Below, one piece after another: positions 23,642 through 25,920 of a stretch of DNA of 25,920 nt. How positions within the stretch are numbered: position 1 is the first letter of the stretch; every line of letters starts with the position of its first letter. The stretch is from JBPEWY01 sp052032225 (lineage in GTDB: Bacteria > Bacteroidota > Bacteroidia > Flavobacteriales > Flavobacteriaceae). A model generated the notes under the pieces. The model did no database searches, was not told where the DNA came from, and saw only the letters and a list, made by a program, of their open reading frames with translations. Location: contig JBPEWY010000015.1 of NCBI GenBank assembly GCA_052032225.1, positions 1 to 25,920 of the forward strand, given 5' to 3'. Position numbers and translations under genes: made by a program.

Positions 23642-23902
23642 ATGGCACATAAAAAAGGAGTTGGTAGCTCGAAAAACGGTAGAGAATCAGAATCGAAACG
23701 CTTAGGTGTTAAGATTTTTGGTGGCCAAGCCGCTATTGCCGGAAACATAATTGTTAGACAGCGTGGTACGGCGCACCACCCAGGTGAAAATGTTTACATG
23801 GGTAAAGACCATACTTTACATGCCAAAGTAGATGGTATTGTGAAATTTGAAAGAAAGAAAAACAACAAATCTTACGTTTCTGTAGTTCCTTTCGAAGCGT
23901 AA
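23642..23902 (+). CDS. rpmA: Ribosomal protein bL27
   Basis: This 86-residue large-subunit protein reaches toward the peptidyl-transferase centre. It begins MAHKKGVGSSKNGRESESKR, the conserved start, with Ala2-His3-Lys4 right after the initiator; no cleavable N-terminal extension of the Firmicutes kind is seen. GGQAAIAGNIIVRQRGTAHHPG and VGMGKD-like NVYMGKDHTLHA follow. Length and order with rplU are canonical. It ends the operon, followed by a hairpin with a T-run. Confidence 0.98.
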   Translation: MAHKKGVGSSKNGRESESKRLGVKIFGGQAAIAGNIIVRQRGTAHHPGENVYMGKDHTLHAKVDGIVKFERKKNNKSYVSVVPFEA

Positions 23903-23933
23903 TTTTAGTATTTTTTTAACAATATTTTCTAAG

Positions 23934-23965
23934 CCTTCAGCAACTAAGTTGTTGAGGGTTTTTTT
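23934..23965 (+). terminator. Terminator of rplU-rpmA
   Basis: CCTTCAGCAAC (23934-23944) pairs with GTTGTTGAGGG (23948-23958) in 11 pairs including two G-T wobbles, followed by TTTTTTT. Confidence 0.85.
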
Positions 23966-24032
23966 ATGTTGTTTTTTATCCTAAAAAACTGATTTTTAGT
24001 CTAAATAATTTTTTTTTGAATGAATTATATGC

Positions 24033-24040
24033 TACTTTTG
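24033..24040 (+). promoter_or_regulatory. -7 box of small-RNA copy 1 (TACTTTTG)
   Basis: TACTTTTG matches TAnnTTTG and lies seven bases before the repeat. A TTTG at 24015-24018 is 14 bases upstream, shorter than usual. Confidence 0.6.
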
Positions 24041-24047
24041 GTGTATA

Positions 24048-24118
24048 CCATAGCATAAGTAGGTTAAGTTCATGGTAAGATTTGGGGCAAAAAAGGTGGA
24101 GACTTCTCCACCTTTTTT
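24048..24118 (+). ncRNA. Small RNA candidate, copy 1 of 3
   Basis: A 40-base core (24048-24087) starts CCATAGCATAAGTAGGTTAA and ends GATTTGGGG. The core begins with CCAT and has ATGG at 24072-24075, which can close a 28-base 5' hairpin. A terminator follows: GGTGGAG (24095-24101), loop ACTT, CTCCACC (24106-24112), flanked by AAAAAA and TTTTTT. With the promoter box upstream the unit would make an RNA of about 70 bases. The core is identical to copy 2 over all 40 bases and differs in two from copy 3. No open frame of use lies inside. I do not recognise the RNA family and its targets are unknown. Confidence 0.7.
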
Positions 24119-24180
24119 ATTTTTCTGCCCGAAATGAAGCGTGTAAGAAGAGCCAGCTCTGAAAGCTCATCTTGTCAGAA

Positions 24181-24230
24181 TTTTGGCCCTCAAACGCATT
24201 TCATCCGATTAAATCGGATTTTGTCCAAAA
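24181..24230. other. Nested inverted repeats in the spacer between copies 1 and 2
   Basis: Outer arms TTTTGG (24181-24186) and CCAAAA (24225-24230) enclose an inner perfect hairpin ATCCGAT-TAA-ATCGGAT (24203-24219). A T-run follows at 24233-24238. This could be one folded element, or an extra terminator in front of copy 2. Confidence 0.35.
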
Positions 24231-24235
24231 CCTTT

Positions 24236-24264
24236 TTTGCCCATCACCCTTTGCTCTATTTTTG
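24236..24264 (+). promoter_or_regulatory. Promoter of small-RNA copy 2: TTTG, 17 bases, TATTTTTG
   Basis: TTTG (24236-24239) and TATTTTTG (24257-24264) are 17 bases apart, within the 17-23 range for flavobacterial promoters. The repeat starts five bases after the -7 box. Confidence 0.65.
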
Positions 24265-24269
24265 GAGGA

Positions 24270-24339
24270 CCATAGCATAAGTAGGTTAAGTTCATGGTAA
24301 GATTTGGGGAAAAAAGGCAGGAGATTCCTGCCTTTTTTT
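24270..24339 (+). ncRNA. Small RNA candidate, copy 2 of 3
   Basis: The 40-base core at 24270-24309 is identical to copy 1. The terminator stem is GGCAGGA (24316-24322), loop GAT, TCCTGCC (24326-24332), then TTTTTTT. Compared with copy 1 several stem bases differ on both arms at once, so pairing is kept while sequence is not. That is the mark of selection for structure. The spacer sequences on both sides are unrelated to those of copy 1. Confidence 0.72.
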
Positions 24340-24341
24340 AT

Positions 24342-24356
24342 TGCTGATAATCAGCA
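24342..24356. repeat. 15-base palindrome after copy 2
   Basis: TGCTGAT and ATCAGCA are perfect inverted repeats around a single A, two bases after the copy 2 T-run, and TTTT follows. It could be a back-up terminator or a protein-binding site. Confidence 0.4.
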
Positions 24357-24437
24357 TTTTAACAATCATGGCCTTACATTTTCATCTGAAAACTCGATTT
24401 TTCAGCTTCTGATATAGCTTAAAATTTCCACAAATTC

Positions 24438-24469
24438 TTTTGTTATTTCCCACAATACCAGTAATTTAG
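24438..24469 (+). promoter_or_regulatory. Promoter of small-RNA copy 3: TTTTG, 19 bases, TAATTTAG
   Basis: TTTTG (24438-24442) lies 19 bases before TAATTTAG (24462-24469), which matches TAnnTTTG except for one base. The repeat begins five bases later, the same spacing as in copy 2. Confidence 0.5.
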
Positions 24470-24474
24470 TCTTG

Positions 24475-24545
24475 CCATAGCATAAGTAGGTTAAGTTTAT
24501 GGTAAGATTTGGGACGAAAAGGGCAGAGACTTCTCTGCCCTTTTC
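24475..24545 (+). ncRNA. Small RNA candidate, copy 3 of 3
   Basis: The core at 24475-24513 matches copies 1 and 2 except for a T in place of C before ATGG and a changed last G. The first change lets CCATA pair with TATGG and so lengthens the 5' stem by one pair. The terminator stem is GGGCAGAG (24521-24528), loop ACTT, CTCTGCCC (24533-24540), then TTTT. Loop ACTT is shared with copy 1, but the arms differ in a paired manner. It points toward the convergent sodA gene, whose terminator begins eight bases on. Confidence 0.7.
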
Positions 24546-24552
24546 TATTTAC

Positions 24553-24589
24553 AAAAAAAGCCACCCCAAATTTCAATTGAGATGGCTTT
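24553..24589 (-). terminator. Terminator of sodA
   Basis: On the minus strand AAAGCCATCTCAA pairs with TTGGGGTGGCTTT in 13 pairs with two G-T wobbles, followed by a T-run (A-run at 24553-24559). Confidence 0.85.
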
Positions 24590-24608
24590 GTACCGAGTCG
24601 GTATTTTT

Positions 24609-25217
24609 TTATTTGTGCCTGCTGTAATTCTCCGCCACTTCGTCCCAATTAATCACGTTAAAAAACGCATCTACGTAATCAGGTCTGCGGTTTTGATAGT
24701 TCAGGTAATAGGCGTGTTCCCATACATCTATTCCAAGAATAGGATAACCGCCACATCCGGTGTTGGGCATTAAGGGGTTGTCCTGGTTGGGTGTGGAACA
24801 AATTTCCAGCTTTCCTCCCGGGTGCACACAAAGCCAAGCCCAACCGGAACCGAAACGCGATCCTGCTGCGCTGCTGAATTTTTCTTTGAAGCTCTCAAAA
24901 GATCCAAAAGCCTCATTGATGGCATCGGCCAGTTCTCCACTGGTGTTGCCCCCGCCATCGGGAGACATGATGTTCCAAAAAAGGCTGTGGTTGTAAAATC
25001 CGCCCCCATTGTTGCGGACGGCTGAATTGGACATATCCAGGTTTTTCAATATTTCTTCTATAGATTGGTTTTCCATATCCGTCCCTTCAATGGCCGCATT
25101 GAGTTTAGTGGTATATCCATTGTGGTGCTTGGTATGGTGTATTTCCATAGTCCTGGCATCTATATGCGGTTCTAACGCATCGTAATCATAAGGTAATTTT
25201 GGTAATTCGAATCCCAT
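24609..25217 (-). CDS. sodA: Superoxide dismutase, Mn/Fe family, probably Mn type
   Basis: The enzyme converts superoxide to oxygen and hydrogen peroxide. The 202-residue protein begins MGFELPKLPYDYDALEPHID, typical of the family. The four metal ligands are His27 (MEIHHTKHH), His77 (GGGFYNHSLFW), Asp164 and His168 (LGIDVWEHAYYL). Gly73 together with the Gln in TPNQDNPLM (Gln145) is the pattern of Mn-specific enzymes; Fe enzymes carry the glutamine at the first place. No signal peptide is seen, so it is cytoplasmic. Codon use is richer in G and C than in the genes to the left (about 48% GC in the line I counted). The gene is convergent with the small-RNA repeats and divergent from the helicase gene. 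Confidence 0.96.
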   Translation of the reverse strand: MGFELPKLPYDYDALEPHIDARTMEIHHTKHHNGYTTKLNAAIEGTDMENQSIEEILKNLDMSNSAVRNNGGGFYNHSLFWNIMSPDGGGNTSGELADAINEAFGSFESFKEKFSSAAGSRFGSGWAWLCVHPGGKLEICSTPNQDNPLMPNTGCGGYPILGIDVWEHAYYLNYQNRRPDYVDAFFNVINWDEVAENYSRHK

Positions 25218-25253
25218 ATTATATAATGTTTTTAAGTTAATTCGTCAATCTAC

Positions 25254-25261
25254 CAAAGGTA
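25254..25261 (-). promoter_or_regulatory. -7 box of sodA (TACCTTTG on minus)
   Basis: The complement of 25254-25261 reads TACCTTTG, an exact TAnnTTTG match 36 bases before the sodA ATG. No -33 TTG is clear. Confidence 0.5.
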
Positions 25262-25333
25262 AGGATTTTAACATATTGAAGTCGCTAATTAATTGTTAAC
25301 TACTCTTTTGGTTTCCGTAATTTGTCGCTGTAA

Positions 25334-25920
25334 ATGTCAGGGGAAACTTCCTATAAAATATACGACGCTTCTGCCGGCTCCGGGAAAACTTATACCCTGG
25401 TTAAAGCCTACCTGGAACGAATCCTGCGTTCAGGGAACCAAAGGGCATTCCGCAATACGCTGGCTATCACGTTTACCAATAAAGCCGTAAATGAGTTAAA
25501 GGGTCGCATCCTGCAAAGACTGGCAGATTTTACCCAGGATCCAATACCGGAAGAAGCCATTCCTTTGTTCAGAGAATTGCAGGTAGAATTAGGAATAGAC
25601 GCTCCGGTACTCCGTGAGCGGGCTGTGGCCGCACTAAAGGAGATCTTACACAATTACGCCTTTTTTGACCTGTCTACCATAGACAAATTTACACATCGCC
25701 TGATCCGCACTTTTGCAAGGGACCTCAATCTATCCTACAATTTTGATGTAATCCTGGACACCGATCTTTTAATTGAAGAAGGGGTAGCACGTGTAATTAG
25801 CAAGGCCGGGGTAGACGATAAATTATCCGATTACATGGTGGGTTTCGCCCAGGAGAAAACTGATGAAGAAAAAAGTTGGGACATATCGTATGACCTGGAA
25901 AAAGTTGGAAAGATCATCTT
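25334..25920 (+). CDS. UvrD/AddA-like superfamily 1 helicase, N-terminal part
   Basis: The frame opens at the ATG at 25334 and runs off the window after 195 codons. The Walker A motif is ASAGSGKT at 12-19 (Lys18). Motif Ia is LAITFTNKAVNELKGRI at 43-59, and FFDLSTIDKFTHRLIRTFARDL follows. This order at the very N terminus is that of AddA/RecB-type and UvrD-type helicases, which unwind DNA ends for recombination repair. Flavobacterial relatives are usually followed by a PD-(D/E)XK nuclease gene; that region is outside the window. By my count 10 of 22 leucine codons are CTG and only five TTA, the reverse of the bio genes, and one 60-base line is 52% GC. The gene therefore differs in codon use from the left 24 kb. 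Confidence 0.93.
   Translation, partial: MSGETSYKIYDASAGSGKTYTLVKAYLERILRSGNQRAFRNTLAITFTNKAVNELKGRILQRLADFTQDPIPEEAIPLFRELQVELGIDAPVLRERAVAALKEILHNYAFFDLSTIDKFTHRLIRTFARDLNLSYNFDVILDTDLLIEEGVARVISKAGVDDKLSDYMVGFAQEKTDEEKSWDISYDLEKVGKII

Larger units (their letters stand above)
23903..24608. other. 706-base stretch without protein genes, holding three repeated small-RNA units
   Basis: This gap runs from the rpmA stop to the sodA stop. It contains the rpmA terminator, three repeats of about 70 bases starting at 24048, 24270 and 24475, a structured spacer at 24181-24230, a 15-base palindrome at 24342-24356 and the sodA terminator. I see no convincing protein gene, tRNA or mobile element in it. 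The first part is AT-rich like the left of the window, and from about 24120 on it is less so. Confidence 0.8.

Noticed and set aside
24134..24280. 48-codon frame from an ATG at 24134 to a TAA inside small-RNA copy 2
   Set aside because: No recognisable product, no promoter box just upstream, a low-complexity start, and the stop lies in the conserved core of an RNA unit; most likely chance.
24048..24545. Reading the three repeats as a CRISPR array
   Set aside because: Only three repeats, spacers of 135-151 bases, a terminator in each unit and no cas gene nearby.
24048..24545. Reading the three repeats as ends or remnants of an insertion sequence
   Set aside because: No transposase frame, no target duplication and no terminal inverted repeats common to the three copies; each copy has its own promoter and terminator.
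24503..24571. Pairing between ATTTGGG in copy 3 and CCCCAAAT in the sodA terminator region
   Set aside because: The octamer is too short, and CCCCAAAT is on the strand opposite to the sodA mRNA, so it is not a target site in that mRNA.
24760..25025. Overlapping open frames in sodA on both strands
   Set aside because: They follow from the higher GC content of sodA, which leaves few stops in other frames. The sodA frame has all metal ligands.
1..25920. tRNA or rRNA genes
   Set aside because: I found no segment with the T-loop GGTTCGAATCC-type motif or conserved rRNA sequence in the intergenic regions.

Overview
The window looks like a chromosome segment of a marine-type Flavobacteriaceae (Bacteroidota). 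The evidence is the adjacent gliding genes gldE and gldD, an isolated atpD-atpC pair, a TonB-dependent receptor, very AT-rich coding sequence with TTA-dominated leucine, weak Shine-Dalgarno signals and repeated -7 boxes of the Bacteroidota form TAnnTTTG.

Layout. 1-1812: end of a TonB-dependent receptor and an SGNH-hydrolase lipoprotein. 1985-3796: ATP synthase beta and epsilon. 3848-4387: a GNAT acetyltransferase, divergent from the biotin genes. 4454-10264: bioF-bioD-bioA, a convergent Coa1-like membrane protein, a FabF-type ketosynthase and bioB, which together cover the four late biotin steps. 10325-11194: a JmjC-like cupin. 11195-13845 on the minus strand: recX, an RNase E/G, a 29-residue basic protein missing from ordinary ORF lists, and an HU/IHF protein. 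13979-17402: mutY, ssb, gldE, gldD. 17435-18908: a cysteine-rich HMA lipoprotein and a divergent DMT exporter. 18956-22367 on the minus strand: a two-gene M16 peptidase pair, one active and one inactive. 22555-23902: a DUF4199-like membrane protein, then rplU and rpmA. 24609-25920: Mn-type sodA (minus) and the start of a UvrD/AddA-like helicase (plus, cut by the window end).

The most unusual part is the 706-base stretch without protein genes between rpmA and sodA. It holds three sibling units of about 70 bases. Each has its own TAnnTTTG-type promoter box, a nearly invariant 40-base core and an intrinsic terminator. The terminator stems differ in sequence between copies while keeping their pairing. 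I read this as a tandem family of small non-coding RNAs and do not recognise the family. Base composition and codon use also change across this stretch, from AT-rich on the left to about half GC in sodA and the helicase. The repeats therefore coincide with either a recombination boundary or an assembly join.

How the genes work together: bioF, bioD and bioA form a tight operon behind a 34-base dyad that touches the bioF -7 box, and bioB and the ketosynthase have their own promoter boxes. The remaining genes are mostly housekeeping (energy, DNA repair, RNA processing, ribosome) with envelope and gliding functions, separated by clear, often bidirectional, terminators.
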